This document shows positions 1 to 8,175 of a stretch of DNA of 64,000 nt, one piece after another. The stretch spans positions 744,001-808,000 of the forward strand of contig NZ_JAUQOM010000001.1 of assembly GCF_030580935.1 (NCBI RefSeq). Direction: 5' to 3'. This DNA comes from Sphingobium cyanobacteriorum (GTDB lineage Bacteria > Pseudomonadota > Alphaproteobacteria > Sphingomonadales > Sphingomonadaceae). Numbering within the stretch: position 1 is the stretch's first letter; each line of letters starts with the position of its first letter. The position numbers were made by a program, and so were the translations under genes. The notes under the pieces are model-generated. The model was not told the DNA's origin and searched no databases. It saw only the letters and a program-made list of their open reading frames with translations.

Positions 1-2
1 AT

Positions 3-1511
3 CTGGCCCAGCTCATCTACGACTGCAAGCAGATCAACCCGCGCGCCAAGGTGTGCGTGAAGCTGGTCAGCCAGGCCGGCATCGGCACGGTCGCGGCGGG
101 CGTGGCAAAGGCGCATGCCGACGTGATCCTGGTCGCCGGCCATGTCGGCGGCACCGGCGCGTCCCCGCAGACCAGCATCAAATATGCCGGCACGCCCTGG
201 GAAATGGGCCTGTCGGAAACCAATCAGGTGCTGACCCTCAACGGCCTGCGCCACCGGGTAAAGCTGCGCACGGACGGGGGCCTCAAGACCGGGCGCGACA
301 TCGTGATCGCCGCGATCCTGGGTGCGGAGGAATATGGCATCGGCACGCTCAGCCTTGTCGCCATGGGCTGCATCATGGTGCGCCAGTGCCACAGCAACAC
401 CTGCCCCGTGGGCGTGTGCGTGCAGGATGAAAAGCTGCGCCAGAAATTCACTGGCACGCCCGAAAAGGTCATCAACCTGATGACCTTCATCGCGGAAGAA
501 GTGCGCGAAATCCTGGCGCGTCTGGGCTTCCGCAGCCTGGACGAGGTGATCGGTCGCACCGAATTGCTGAAACAGGTCAATCGCGGCGCGGAGCATCTGG
601 ACGATCTCGATCTCAACCCGATCCTGGCCAAGGTGGACGCCCCCGACGCATTGCGCCGCTTCAGTCTGGAAGGGCGCAATCCGGTGCCCGACAGCCTGGA
701 CGCGCAGATGATGAAGGACGCGCGCGCCGTGTTCGAACGCGGCGAAAAGATGCAGCTCACCTACACGGTGCGCAACACGCATCGCGCCGTGGGCACCCGC
801 CTGTCCGCCGCCGTGACCGAAAAGTTCGGCATGTCGGCACTTGCCGACGGCCATCTGACCGTGCGCCTGCGCGGATCGGCGGGCCAGTCGCTCGGCGCCT
901 TCCTGTGCAAGGGCATCACGCTTGAAGTGTTCGGCGACGCCAACGACTATGTGGGCAAGGGGCTGTCGGGCGGCATCATCAAGGTCCGCACCACCGTCTC
1001 CTCGCCGCTGTCGTCGAAGGACAATACGATCATCGGCAACACCGTCCTTTATGGCGCGACCAGCGGCAAGCTGTTCGCGGCGGGCCAGGCGGGCGAGCGG
1101 TTCGCGGTTCGCAATTCGGGCGCGCAAGTGGTGGTCGAGGGCTGCGGCGCGAATGGCTGCGAATATATGACCGGCGGGACGGCGGTGATCCTGGGCAAGA
1201 CCGGCGCCAATTTCGGCGCGGGCATGACCGGCGGCATGGCCTTCATCCTGGACGAGGATGGCAGCTTCCCGACCCAGGCGAACCCCGAAAGCATCGTCTG
1301 GCAGCGGCTGGAAAGCGCCCATTGGGAGGCGCTGGTCAAGGCCCTGATCGCCGAACATGCGGTCGCGACCGACAGCAAATGGTCGAACACCATCCTGGAC
1401 GACTGGGATCGCTGGCGCCGCTATATCTGGCAGGTGTGCCCCAAGGAAATGGTGAACCGCCTCGCCCATCCGCTGAGCGACACGGAGGCCGAAACCGTCG
1501 CGGCCGAATAA
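3..1511 (+). CDS. gltB: Glutamate synthase large subunit, 3' part (partial)
   Basis: C-terminal 502 residues of the large subunit of NADPH-glutamate synthase, which makes glutamate from 2-oxoglutarate and glutamine amide nitrogen; the 5' part lies before the window and the frame is open from base 3. Visible are the end of the FMN-binding synthase barrel (GHVGGTGASP), the 3Fe-4S cysteines in GCIMVRQCHSNTC (Cys-x5-Cys-x4-Cys), and the C-terminal right-handed helix domain with glycine repeats (GKGLSGG, GATSGK, GGTAVILG, GAGMTGG). No gltD follows within the window on this strand, so the small subunit is either upstream or elsewhere. The family assignment is secure. Confidence 0.96.
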   Translation: MAQLIYDCKQINPRAKVCVKLVSQAGIGTVAAGVAKAHADVILVAGHVGGTGASPQTSIKYAGTPWEMGLSETNQVLTLNGLRHRVKLRTDGGLKTGRDIVIAAILGAEEYGIGTLSLVAMGCIMVRQCHSNTCPVGVCVQDEKLRQKFTGTPEKVINLMTFIAEEVREILARLGFRSLDEVIGRTELLKQVNRGAEHLDDLDLNPILAKVDAPDALRRFSLEGRNPVPDSLDAQMMKDARAVFERGEKMQLTYTVRNTHRAVGTRLSAAVTEKFGMSALADGHLTVRLRGSAGQSLGAFLCKGITLEVFGDANDYVGKGLSGGIIKVRTTVSSPLSSKDNTIIGNTVLYGATSGKLFAAGQAGERFAVRNSGAQVVVEGCGANGCEYMTGGTAVILGKTGANFGAGMTGGMAFILDEDGSFPTQANPESIVWQRLESAHWEALVKALIAEHAVATDSKWSNTILDDWDRWRRYIWQVCPKEMVNRLAHPLSDTEAETVAAE

Positions 1512-1512
1512 G

Positions 1513-1590
1513 GCCGCCTGAAACTAAAGCCGCCCGAAACTAAGGCATCGTGCGGAAAAGTGGGAACCGGCTTTCGGCAAAAAACGACGC
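1513..1590. repeat. 16-bp tandem duplication plus dispersed alphaproteobacterial repeat
   Basis: Immediately after gltB a 16-bp unit (GCCGCCYGAAACTAAR) occurs twice at 1513-1528 and 1529-1544. It is followed by an element running from GCATCGTGCGG (1545) to ACGACGC (1590) whose ends pair imperfectly. From memory this GTGCGGAAAAGTGGGAACC-type sequence recurs between genes in many Sphingomonadales and Rhizobiales; copy number in this genome cannot be seen here. Confidence 0.5.
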
Positions 1591-1594
1591 GAAA

Positions 1595-1618
1595 ATCCTC
1601 CCCTGTGAAGGGGAGGAT
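1595..1618. terminator. Stem-loop downstream of gltB
   Basis: Perfect 9-bp stem ATCCTCCCC / GGGGAGGAT with a TGTGAA loop, 84 bases after the gltB stop. There is no T-run on either side, so it is a possible Rho-independent-like or 3'-end-protecting hairpin rather than a classical terminator. Confidence 0.4.
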
Positions 1619-1691
1619 GGAGTGTAACGCAGGCACCCGTATCAGGGCGCGAACTGCATGATCGTCAGCCGGAGTCCGAGGACACAGATTT

Positions 1692-1788
1692 GCTGCGTCC
1701 TTGCAAGCGCAGCGGGCCGAAGGCGGGTGAAGCCCAACCCGTCCACCGCGCGCCATGGATTGCTGCGCTGCGCCCGCAAGGACGGAGC
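1692..1788. repeat. Imperfect inverted repeat, 22-bp arms
   Basis: Arm 1692-1713 (GCTGCGTCCTTGCAAGCGCAGC) reads in reverse complement at 1767-1788 with three mismatches, leaving a 53-base centre. It lies just beyond the stop of the gene at 1813-2328. Function unknown; remnant of a mobile element or a structured 3' UTR are both possible. Confidence 0.45.
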
Positions 1789-1812
1789 GGATCGATCTGA
1801 CAGCATCCCGCT

Positions 1813-2328
1813 CTAGAAGCGGGGCTCCACCGTCGCCACCACCGGCACCACCACCGGCGCCACCGGCGGCGTGCGCTCCGCGGCGGCCTGCGCAAGGGCC
1901 GCAGGCTCCGCGCCCTCGCCCGCCGCGAAGCGCGCGATCCGCGGCGGCAGGGCATGGATCGGCGATGGCGCCGCATCGGGCATCATGTCCTCCGCGATGG
2001 TCTGCGCCTGATAATCGCGCACCACCGGATCGCTGCTGCCATGAAGCATCCCGTCGGCGTCCAGCCCCGCCATGTCGGCCTTCCACCGGCGTTCCTCCAG
2101 CGTCGGGCCGCAACCGCGACAATCGATCACCGCTGGCCCATTCTGCGCCGCGACCGACGCATCGGCGGCCGGCGCGTTGCCGTCGAACGTCTCGTAAACC
2201 GACTGCGCCGCCGCCGTGTCGGCGGGCGACTGGGCCTGCGGGCTGGTGACATAATGGCCCAGGCCCAGCCCCATGCAGGATGCGACGGCCATGGTCGCGC
2301 CTGCCGTTATCCAGAAATGCATCGGCAT
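1813..2328 (-). CDS. Hypothetical membrane-anchored or secreted protein
   Basis: 171-residue protein of unrecognised family. Residues 1-25 (MPMHFWITAGATMAVASCMG) form a hydrophobic segment that could be a signal anchor; the rest is Ala/Pro/Asp-rich and low complexity except for a CRGCGPTLEERRW stretch with a CxxC pair that may be a small conserved core. The C-terminus ends in a Pro/Val-rich tail. I place the start at 2328 because an upstream in-frame Met at 2400 would put a basic Arg-rich leader in front of the hydrophobic segment. It stands alone between gltB and tRNA-Leu, convergent with gltB. A coding gene is likely; a function cannot be given. Confidence 0.6.
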   Translation of the reverse strand: MPMHFWITAGATMAVASCMGLGLGHYVTSPQAQSPADTAAAQSVYETFDGNAPAADASVAAQNGPAVIDCRGCGPTLEERRWKADMAGLDADGMLHGSSDPVVRDYQAQTIAEDMMPDAAPSPIHALPPRIARFAAGEGAEPAALAQAAAERTPPVAPVVVPVVATVEPRF

Positions 2329-2500
2329 TGTCACCTGCTCCCATGTCCGGCGCGTCCTGGCGCGTCCTCTCGCCACGCCGGCGCCAACCTTCCCGGTCAA
2401 TCACAACGCGGATGCAGAACACTTGTTGCATGACCCAAAAGCCTTTGCTAATGGCCGCCTCCTACCAAGGCACCGGCCCCGCCGGTTTCCTGTTTGATGT

Positions 2501-2587
2501 GCGGTCATGGCGGAATTGGTAGACGCGCAACGTTGAGGTCGTTGTGGCCGAAAGGCCGTGGAAGTTCGAGTCTTCTTGACCGCACCA
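2501..2587 (+). tRNA. tRNA-Leu (anticodon GAG)
   Basis: 87-nt class II tRNA. The acceptor stem pairs GCGGTCA (2501-2507) with TGACCGC (2577-2583), followed by discriminator A and an encoded CCA (2585-2587). The D-arm reads TGGCGGAATTGGTAGACGC. The anticodon stem CAACG/CGTTG encloses the loop TTGAGGT with anticodon GAG at 2535-2537. A long variable arm (TGGCCGAAAGGCCG) and T-loop TTCGAGT complete the Leu-type fold. Confidence 0.95.
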
Positions 2588-3254
2588 GACAGTCCAAGTC
2601 CTTGCAGGGTAAGGAAAAATTCCCCGCCAGGGGAAAGCCCTTCCGGCTTTGGCGCCTCCCGGAATTCGGCGGCAGTCACAGCCGTCTCCACGAAGCCCGC
2701 TTTCGTCCAGCATCTCAGCATTCGTTTCTCCTGCGATGTCGACTGGCTGCAAGAATCATATTGGCGCAAGCTTATTGGTCATTCTTGGCACCCAATCTTT
2801 CCTTACAGTGCATTCCCGACTGCGCGGTCGGGAATGCAGTCAGTCCATCATCCATTTCTCATACACCGGACTCGGTTGCCGCGTCCTGGGCTGGTCCAGG
2901 CCGTGTGAAACGGATTTACACGAGAAGGCGCAGCCCCTTAGGAGTGGTGCGCGGGTCATTCGGCCGTTGACCCTCGACGCCCATGGCGTCCTTGGCGTGC
3001 GCAGCCATGGAAGAGAGCTGGCCGCGATCCTACCCGATATTCAAAAGCGCGCGCAACAATGAGAGGATGCTCAGTATCGACGGCCGCCTGGAGAGTATAG
3101 CCGGCGAGCCGCATCGATTTGGGTGCCGTCGGCCACATCGGACGCGCGCTTGTTGCCCGTGGCAACGCCAGCGGTCAGAGTGATTGTCTTGCATCCTCTT
3201 GAGCAGGAAGTGGAAGCTGGAGCCAGGGCGGCACCTGCCATGAGGTCGCCTTGG
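2588..3254. other. Gene-poor stretch downstream of tRNA-Leu
   Basis: No convincing coding frame is present. The open frames here are short, Arg/Ser-rich and lack ribosome binding sites. The only clear structure is the hairpin at 2809-2838. Composition is a little less GC-biased than the neighbours, compatible with a degraded insertion next to the tRNA gene, but no transposase or integrase motif can be read. Confidence 0.5.
2809..2838. terminator. Perfect 12-bp stem-loop downstream of tRNA-Leu
   Basis: TGCATTCCCGAC pairs perfectly with GTCGGGAATGCA around a TGCGCG loop. It lies 221 bases after the tRNA CCA. No poly-T tract follows on either strand. It could end the tRNA transcript or be an isolated palindromic element. 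Confidence 0.4.
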
Positions 3255-4229
3255 TCAATGCCGGCGCAGAAAGGCCGTGAACAGGTCCAGCCAATGCCCT
3301 GCCGGAGCGTCGGGTGCTCCAAGGCCAAACCCGTGCCCGCCTTTCTCAAAAAGATGAAGCTCCACCGGGCGCCGGCTGGCCCGCATCGCCTCCGCGAACA
3401 AGACCGCATTCTGATAAGGCACCACATCATCGTCGAACGCATGCACAAGGAATGCCGGTGGAGTATCGGGGCCAATGCTATCGGCCGGACTGTGTCGGCG
3501 CAGAAGGTCCGGTGCGGCAGCCTTGCCCAGGAGCGCCTCCGTCACGAAGGGCACCCCGAATGGATCGTGCAATAGCGTTACCGGGTAGATGAGCCCGCCA
3601 ACGCGCGGCCGTGCATCCCATTGGTCGATGGCGTCACGCGGTTCATAAAGCCTGTGATCGGCCCCTGTCAGCAGGCTGGCGGCAAGATGTCCGCCAGCGG
3701 AAAAGCCCAGGACGGAAACGGCGTCAGGTGAAAAACCATATTGTGCCGCGCTCGCCCGGATCTGGCGCATGGCCCGCTGGCCATCCTGTAGCGCCACTGT
3801 CGCACGCTCATTCCATCCTTCGTCGGGAAGGCGATATTCCAATATGAAAACGACAAATCCCCGCTGGACAAGCGCATGGGCGACATCGAATCCTTCATGC
3901 TGCAAGGCAATGACGGTATATCCGCCGCCCGGTATGACCAATATCGCCTGGCCATTGGGTTTGGCGGGCCGCACCATATGCAATCTGGGGTTTGCTATCC
4001 CCATGATCAGTTCGGGCTTGCCCGGCGGGGCTTTAGCGACCTTTTGCCGCGCCCCACCGGGAGGCGTGTCGTTCCACAACGGGATGATCTGCGCAGGCAC
4101 GTCAGGCAAGGACGGGCCGTTCGAAGGAGTGGCGGACATCTTCGGTGATTTGGCCCTTGCCGCAGATGGCATCAAGAGGCCGGCTGCCGTGCCGGCCAGA
4201 AGATGTCGGCGATCGAGCGACACTGGCAT
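3255..4229 (-). CDS. Exported alpha/beta hydrolase, acetyl-xylan-esterase-like
   Basis: 324-residue serine hydrolase. The N-terminus (SLDRRHLLAGTAAGLLMPSAARA) is a Tat-like signal with twin Arg. The core has the oxyanion region VIPGGGYT, the nucleophile elbow GFSAGGHLA, a probable catalytic Asp in VHAFDDDVVP and His in GGHGFGLG, the pattern of carbohydrate esterases/BD-FAE-type lipases that remove acetyl or feruloyl groups from sugars. Start 4229 is chosen so that the Tat signal is N-terminal; a longer frame begins at 4295 inside the preceding gene. It lies 53 bp after the GH3 gene on the same strand, probably one transcript, so it would deacylate glycosides that GH3 then cleaves. Substrate unknown. 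Confidence 0.8.
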   Translation of the reverse strand: MPVSLDRRHLLAGTAAGLLMPSAARAKSPKMSATPSNGPSLPDVPAQIIPLWNDTPPGGARQKVAKAPPGKPELIMGIANPRLHMVRPAKPNGQAILVIPGGGYTVIALQHEGFDVAHALVQRGFVVFILEYRLPDEGWNERATVALQDGQRAMRQIRASAAQYGFSPDAVSVLGFSAGGHLAASLLTGADHRLYEPRDAIDQWDARPRVGGLIYPVTLLHDPFGVPFVTEALLGKAAAPDLLRRHSPADSIGPDTPPAFLVHAFDDDVVPYQNAVLFAEAMRASRRPVELHLFEKGGHGFGLGAPDAPAGHWLDLFTAFLRRH

Positions 4230-4282
4230 GTTCAGCCTCCATTTGCCCCCAGCCAGACGCCTTGAGGCCGCGTTGTCGTGGT

Positions 4283-6493
4283 TCAATCCTTCCATGCGCG
4301 CGCAGGCAATCGGACCGTCACGACCGGACCGAGGCGCTCGGCATTTTCGCCCAGCGCAAAGCCGAAATTGCCGGCCGGGATAGACCAGCCCGACTGTCCC
4401 CAGTCGGCAAGAAGGCGTGGATCGATGCTGACATCGACCATGCGGCTTTCCCCCGCGTCAAGCTGTACGCGGGCAAAGCCCACCAGCCGCTGTTTCTGCT
4501 CGGCGCCCCGGTTCACCAGATAGAGCTGGGCGACCGTGGCGCCCGCCACTTTGCCAATATTCTTGACGGTGAAGCTTGCCTTGCGGCCGTCGGTTGACAG
4601 GCCGGTGGCGGAAAAGCTGGTATAGGACAGGCCAAAGCCAAACGGGAACAGCGCCTTGCGGCCGGTGCGCGCGTTCCAGCGGTATCCGATATCCGAACCC
4701 TCGATATCGTAGTTCGCCGAAAGCTTGGCGTCCGGGGTGGGCGGAGAGCCGACGAAATTGGTTTCCAGCGTGTTCATGCCATCCAGTTCGGGCCGCGGCA
4801 GGTCTGCGACAGCGGCCGGGAATGTGACCGGCAAACGGCCGGAAGGATTGGTTTCGCCAAACAGCACCGATGCGATGGCCTCGCCTCCGCGGGCGCCCGG
4901 ATACCAGGCCTCGATGACGGCGGCCGTCTTGTCCAGCCAGGGCATCAGAACAGGGTTGCCAGTCTCCAGCACCACGATGGTATTGGGATTGGCCGCCGCA
5001 ACAGCCTCGATCAGGGCATCCTGCCCGGACGGCAGGGTCAGGTCGGGCTGGTCTATCCCTTCGGTTGACCATTTCGTTGCGAATATGATCGCGACATCGG
5101 CGGATCGGGCCGCATGGACGGCTGGCGCAACATAGCGGCCATCGCGAAACTTTACGTCCGCAGCGGGCGCGAGCTTGCGGATCGCAGCCAGGGGCGCGGA
5201 ACGGTGATATTGCTGGGAAAGGGCGGTCAGGCCGGAATCGCCGCCGATCGGAATCAGGGCGGCCGGCCCGTCCTGCCCGTGCACCTGCGTCGATCCGCCG
5301 CCGGACAGCACGCCGGTATCCGCATAGCCTCCAATAACGACGATGGATTTCGCGGTGCGCGCCAGGGGCAAGGCATTCTGCCTGTTGCGCAGCAGGACGA
5401 TGCCCTGCTTCGCCATCTCCAGCGCCAGTTGGCCATGGGCCTCGAAATCGATCGGAGCGCCACGGCTGGCCCGCTGCTTATCCAGCCCATTGGCGTAGAT
5501 CGCCCACAATATCCGGCGGTTCATGTCGTCCAGCCGCCGGGCATAGCGGGGGTCGCGCTTCGCGGCCTTGGCGATGTCGACCTCGAAAAACCGTGCCGGA
5601 TCATATTCCGCTGCGGATTGGTGATCCAGCCCTTTCAGAGCCGCGTCCAGACTGGTCACGGCGCCCCAGTCACTCATGACATAGCCTTTGTAGCGCCAGT
5701 CCCGCTTGAGGACGGTGTTGAGGAGGTAATCGCTCGCGCAGGCCGGTGCGTCATTCACCAGATTATAGGCGCACATCACGGCGCCAGGACGGCCGATCTC
5801 TATGCCCAACTGGAAGGCGAGCAGGTCGCTTTCGCGGGCGGCGGCATCCGATATCTTGACATTGACGAATTTCCGGCCGGTTTCCTGGCCGTTCAATGCA
5901 TAATGCTTGATTGTGGATATGATGTTGTTCGACTGGATACCCTGTATCGCATTGCCGACCAGAATGCCGGTGAGCAGCGGGTCTTCGGAAAAATATTCGA
6001 ACGTGCGTCCATTGCGCGGGTCACGCATCAGGTTGGCGCCGCCGCCCAACAGCACGTTGAAGCCCTTGGCGCGCGCCTCGAAGCCGATCGTCGCGCCACC
6101 GCGTCGAACCATGTCCGGGTTCCATGTCGCCCCTTGTGCGAGCCCGGAAGGCAGGGCGGTCGCCCCATCCTTGCGTAGCCCGAACACGTAACCGATGCCC
6201 AGGCTGGCATCCGTCTCGGTCAATGCCGGGATGCCCAGGCGGGGAATCCCGGCCACATAACCCGCGCCAGTGATGGCTTCGGGCGGCGGCGTTGCCGGAT
6301 TCGGCCCGATCGGCAACGGCATGAGGCTGTGCGTCAGGGCAAGCTTTTCCTCCGGCCGCATCGCCCTGAGCGCGGCCTCCGCCTTTGCAGAAGCCTCATC
6401 AGCGTCGGAACGGGGCGGCGCGGCGGATAATGGCGCGCCCGCCCCAGTCGCGAGTGCCGTTGCAAGGTAAGCCATCATGATAGAGCGAAGCAT
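4283..6493 (-). CDS. Glycoside hydrolase family 3 beta-glucosidase-like
   Basis: 736 residues, usual for exported GH3 enzymes. A signal peptide (about 1-25, MLRSIMMAYLATALATGAGA) precedes the TIM-barrel domain with the conserved KHY (196-198) and the catalytic Asp275 in YVMSDWGAV; then the alpha/beta sandwich domain and a fibronectin III-like C-terminus starting near GFGLSYTSF. GH3 enzymes release beta-linked glucose or xylose from non-reducing ends; the exact sugar cannot be read from sequence. Start 6493 is chosen at the Met directly before the signal peptide rather than the open frame to 6601. Transcribed with the esterase downstream and preceded by repeat/dyad-rich DNA and a lacI-type gene, which is the likely regulator. 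Confidence 0.88.
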   Translation of the reverse strand: MLRSIMMAYLATALATGAGAPLSAAPPRSDADEASAKAEAALRAMRPEEKLALTHSLMPLPIGPNPATPPPEAITGAGYVAGIPRLGIPALTETDASLGIGYVFGLRKDGATALPSGLAQGATWNPDMVRRGGATIGFEARAKGFNVLLGGGANLMRDPRNGRTFEYFSEDPLLTGILVGNAIQGIQSNNIISTIKHYALNGQETGRKFVNVKISDAAARESDLLAFQLGIEIGRPGAVMCAYNLVNDAPACASDYLLNTVLKRDWRYKGYVMSDWGAVTSLDAALKGLDHQSAAEYDPARFFEVDIAKAAKRDPRYARRLDDMNRRILWAIYANGLDKQRASRGAPIDFEAHGQLALEMAKQGIVLLRNRQNALPLARTAKSIVVIGGYADTGVLSGGGSTQVHGQDGPAALIPIGGDSGLTALSQQYHRSAPLAAIRKLAPAADVKFRDGRYVAPAVHAARSADVAIIFATKWSTEGIDQPDLTLPSGQDALIEAVAAANPNTIVVLETGNPVLMPWLDKTAAVIEAWYPGARGGEAIASVLFGETNPSGRLPVTFPAAVADLPRPELDGMNTLETNFVGSPPTPDAKLSANYDIEGSDIGYRWNARTGRKALFPFGFGLSYTSFSATGLSTDGRKASFTVKNIGKVAGATVAQLYLVNRGAEQKQRLVGFARVQLDAGESRMVDVSIDPRLLADWGQSGWSIPAGNFGFALGENAERLGPVVTVRLPARAWKD

Positions 6494-6901
6494 AATATAT
6501 CCTTGGTTCAGGCCCATGGCCCGGAAAAGCTGTTCGCAGCGCATCGGCATCCGCGCGTCAGGAACCGGGGCATGCTGCGCCATGCCAGTTTTGTGGCGCA
6601 TGTTTGTGGGCGGCAGAAAAGTCGGAAGGCCCGTGTCGTGCGATCATATGTCGTGCGATCATGATCGGATCGCCTGGCGGCACGTTCCAGCCATCAACAG
6701 GCCTCCCCTGATAATATCAGGCGCAAATTTGCACCGCCTCCCCATCAGGGTCAATATGAAAAGGGTAGCGCTGGCATTTATTCTGACGAACAGGCTTTGC
6801 CCATGGCGTCGGGCGGCCATGCGGACAGGCGGGCGGCGTGTCGTGCCCGCGAAACAGGGCGCATGCCTGGACAAGGCGCCCAGCGCTGCATCATGGATGG
6901 C
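6494..6901. other. Dyad-rich intergenic region between lacI-type gene and GH3 gene
   Basis: No gene. Holds a 14-bp direct repeat (6634-6647, 6649-6662), a palindrome CCTGATA-A-TATCAGG (6707-6721), the palindrome GCAAATTTGC (6723-6732) and GGTAGCGCTGGC centred on AGCGCT (6767-6772), a form often bound by LacI-family proteins. Presumably the promoter/operator region of the GH3-esterase pair. Confidence 0.55.
6634..6662. repeat. 14-bp direct repeat upstream of GH3
   Basis: TGTCGTGCGATCAT occurs at 6634-6647 and again at 6649-6662, separated by one base, so the centres are 15 bp apart. The position about 140-170 bp upstream of the GH3 start would suit a regulator site or a replication slippage duplication. 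Confidence 0.6.
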
Positions 6902-7927
6902 TCAGGCGCAGGGCCCGCCGGAGTCCTGGGCAGGATGGTCCACGATTGTCTCGGCTCCGCCGGTCGAGCCACGCACGATCAGGCGGAGCGGGAAGTCGGG
7001 CGCGTCCTGCGCCTTTCCCAGGACGGCATCCACGCAATATCTTATGATTTCCTCCAGCGGCTGGTGAACAGTCGTCAGCGCGGGATAGACGATCCGGCTG
7101 TCCGATGCATTGTCGAAGCCGGCAATGGCCAGGTCTTTGGGAATGCGAAAGCCCAGATCCTGGGCGCAGGCCATCGCGCCCAGGGCCGCCAGGTCGCTGC
7201 CACCGAAAATCGCCGTGGGCCGGTCGGCCAGCGCCAGCAGGGACCGCGCAGCGATCACGCCGGAACGAAAGCTGAAATTGGTGCGCACGACCAGCCGGGG
7301 ATCAGGGCAAATCCCTGCATCTTCCAGCGCGTCCAGATAGCCCAGACGCCGATCATCGGCAGGATAATCCTCGCTCACGGCAGCAAGCATGCCGATGCGC
7401 CGATGCCCCTGCGCTATCAGGTGCGCCGTCATCTCTCGCGCCGCGACCCGCCCAGGCACGGGGACGCGAATGCCGGGGCCGCCATCACCCGCTTCGATCC
7501 GGGCAAAGGGAATGCCGAGTCCTGCCAGCTTCTCAATCAGCCTGATATTGTTGGAAAAAGGCGGCGCTACCACAATCGCGTCCGGCATGCAGGACAGGCG
7601 AAGCTCTATGTCCGATTGCAAGTCCGTGTCAAAAGCGTGGGTTTCGACCATGGCATGATAGCCATATCTGGCACAGGCCCTGGTCATTTCCATGATCATG
7701 CGGGAATAATAATCGCCGCCTTCGGCCGCGAGAAGCAGGGTGACAATGTAGGATTTTCCGCTCGCAAGCTGCCTGGCCCCAAGCGCGGGCCGGTAGTCCA
7801 GGTCCGAAATCGCATCGTCAATGCGCTGCTTGAGGCGCGGCCTGACAGTGTCGGCCCCGTTCAGCACCTTCGATACGGTCTTAATGGAAACGCCTGCTCT
7901 GGCGGCGACATCTGCGATGGTACTCAT
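6902..7927 (-). CDS. LacI/GalR-family transcriptional regulator
   Basis: 341 residues. The N-terminal LacI helix-turn-helix is clear (MSTIADVAARAGVSIKTVSKV), followed by the hinge helix (RQLASGKS) and a periplasmic-binding-protein-like sugar-sensing domain (GFDNASDSRIVYPALTTVHQP near the C-terminus). Start 7927 places the HTH at residues 3-23. It is divergent from the TonB receptor at 8176 and lies upstream of the GH3-esterase pair, both likely targets. A perfect 16-bp palindrome with central CG at 8013-8028 fits its operator. The inducer is presumably a sugar released by the GH3 enzyme; identity unknown. Confidence 0.9.
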   Translation of the reverse strand: MSTIADVAARAGVSIKTVSKVLNGADTVRPRLKQRIDDAISDLDYRPALGARQLASGKSYIVTLLLAAEGGDYYSRMIMEMTRACARYGYHAMVETHAFDTDLQSDIELRLSCMPDAIVVAPPFSNNIRLIEKLAGLGIPFARIEAGDGGPGIRVPVPGRVAAREMTAHLIAQGHRRIGMLAAVSEDYPADDRRLGYLDALEDAGICPDPRLVVRTNFSFRSGVIAARSLLALADRPTAIFGGSDLAALGAMACAQDLGFRIPKDLAIAGFDNASDSRIVYPALTTVHQPLEEIIRYCVDAVLGKAQDAPDFPLRLIVRGSTGGAETIVDHPAQDSGGPCA

Positions 7928-8012
7928 GTCGCCAGTGGCACGAACATGGGGCGGGCTGTCAATGCGAAAGCGGGAAAATCCGCGCCGGACCGACCATGGC
8001 AACCCAACGCTC

Positions 8013-8028
8013 GCATATGCGCATATGC
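8013..8028. promoter_or_regulatory. Perfect 16-bp palindrome, candidate LacI-type operator
   Basis: GCATATGCGCATATGC is a perfect even palindrome with a central CG pair, the usual geometry of LacI-family operators, placed in the divergent region between the lacI-type gene and the TonB receptor. Confidence 0.6.
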
Positions 8029-8114
8029 CCTGTGAAACCCAAGGGTGCCGGCCATTTCGGAACCGTCGCATGTGCGGCAGTCGCTCAAAAATAGCAGCGC
8101 TTCCCTTTTTGCGG

Positions 8115-8120
8115 TTGACA
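8115..8120 (+). promoter_or_regulatory. Candidate -35 element of the TonB receptor gene
   Basis: Consensus TTGACA about 55 bp before the start codon. The hexamer 17 bp downstream (CAGTCA) is a poor -10, so the promoter assignment is tentative. Confidence 0.3.
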
Positions 8121-8175
8121 TCCTGCCCTGCCGTGCGCAGTCATCGCCAAAATTCAAGACATAGGGGGGATGAAG

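Noticed and set aside
2501-2587. Attachment-site duplication of the tRNA-Leu 3' end
   Set aside because: No second copy of TTCGAGTCTTCTTGACCGC was seen elsewhere in the window, and no integrase gene is present.
3071-3475. Possible transposase remnant on the minus strand beside the esterase
   Set aside because: No DDE or HTH motif can be read and part of the frame is antisense-phase overlap with the esterase gene.
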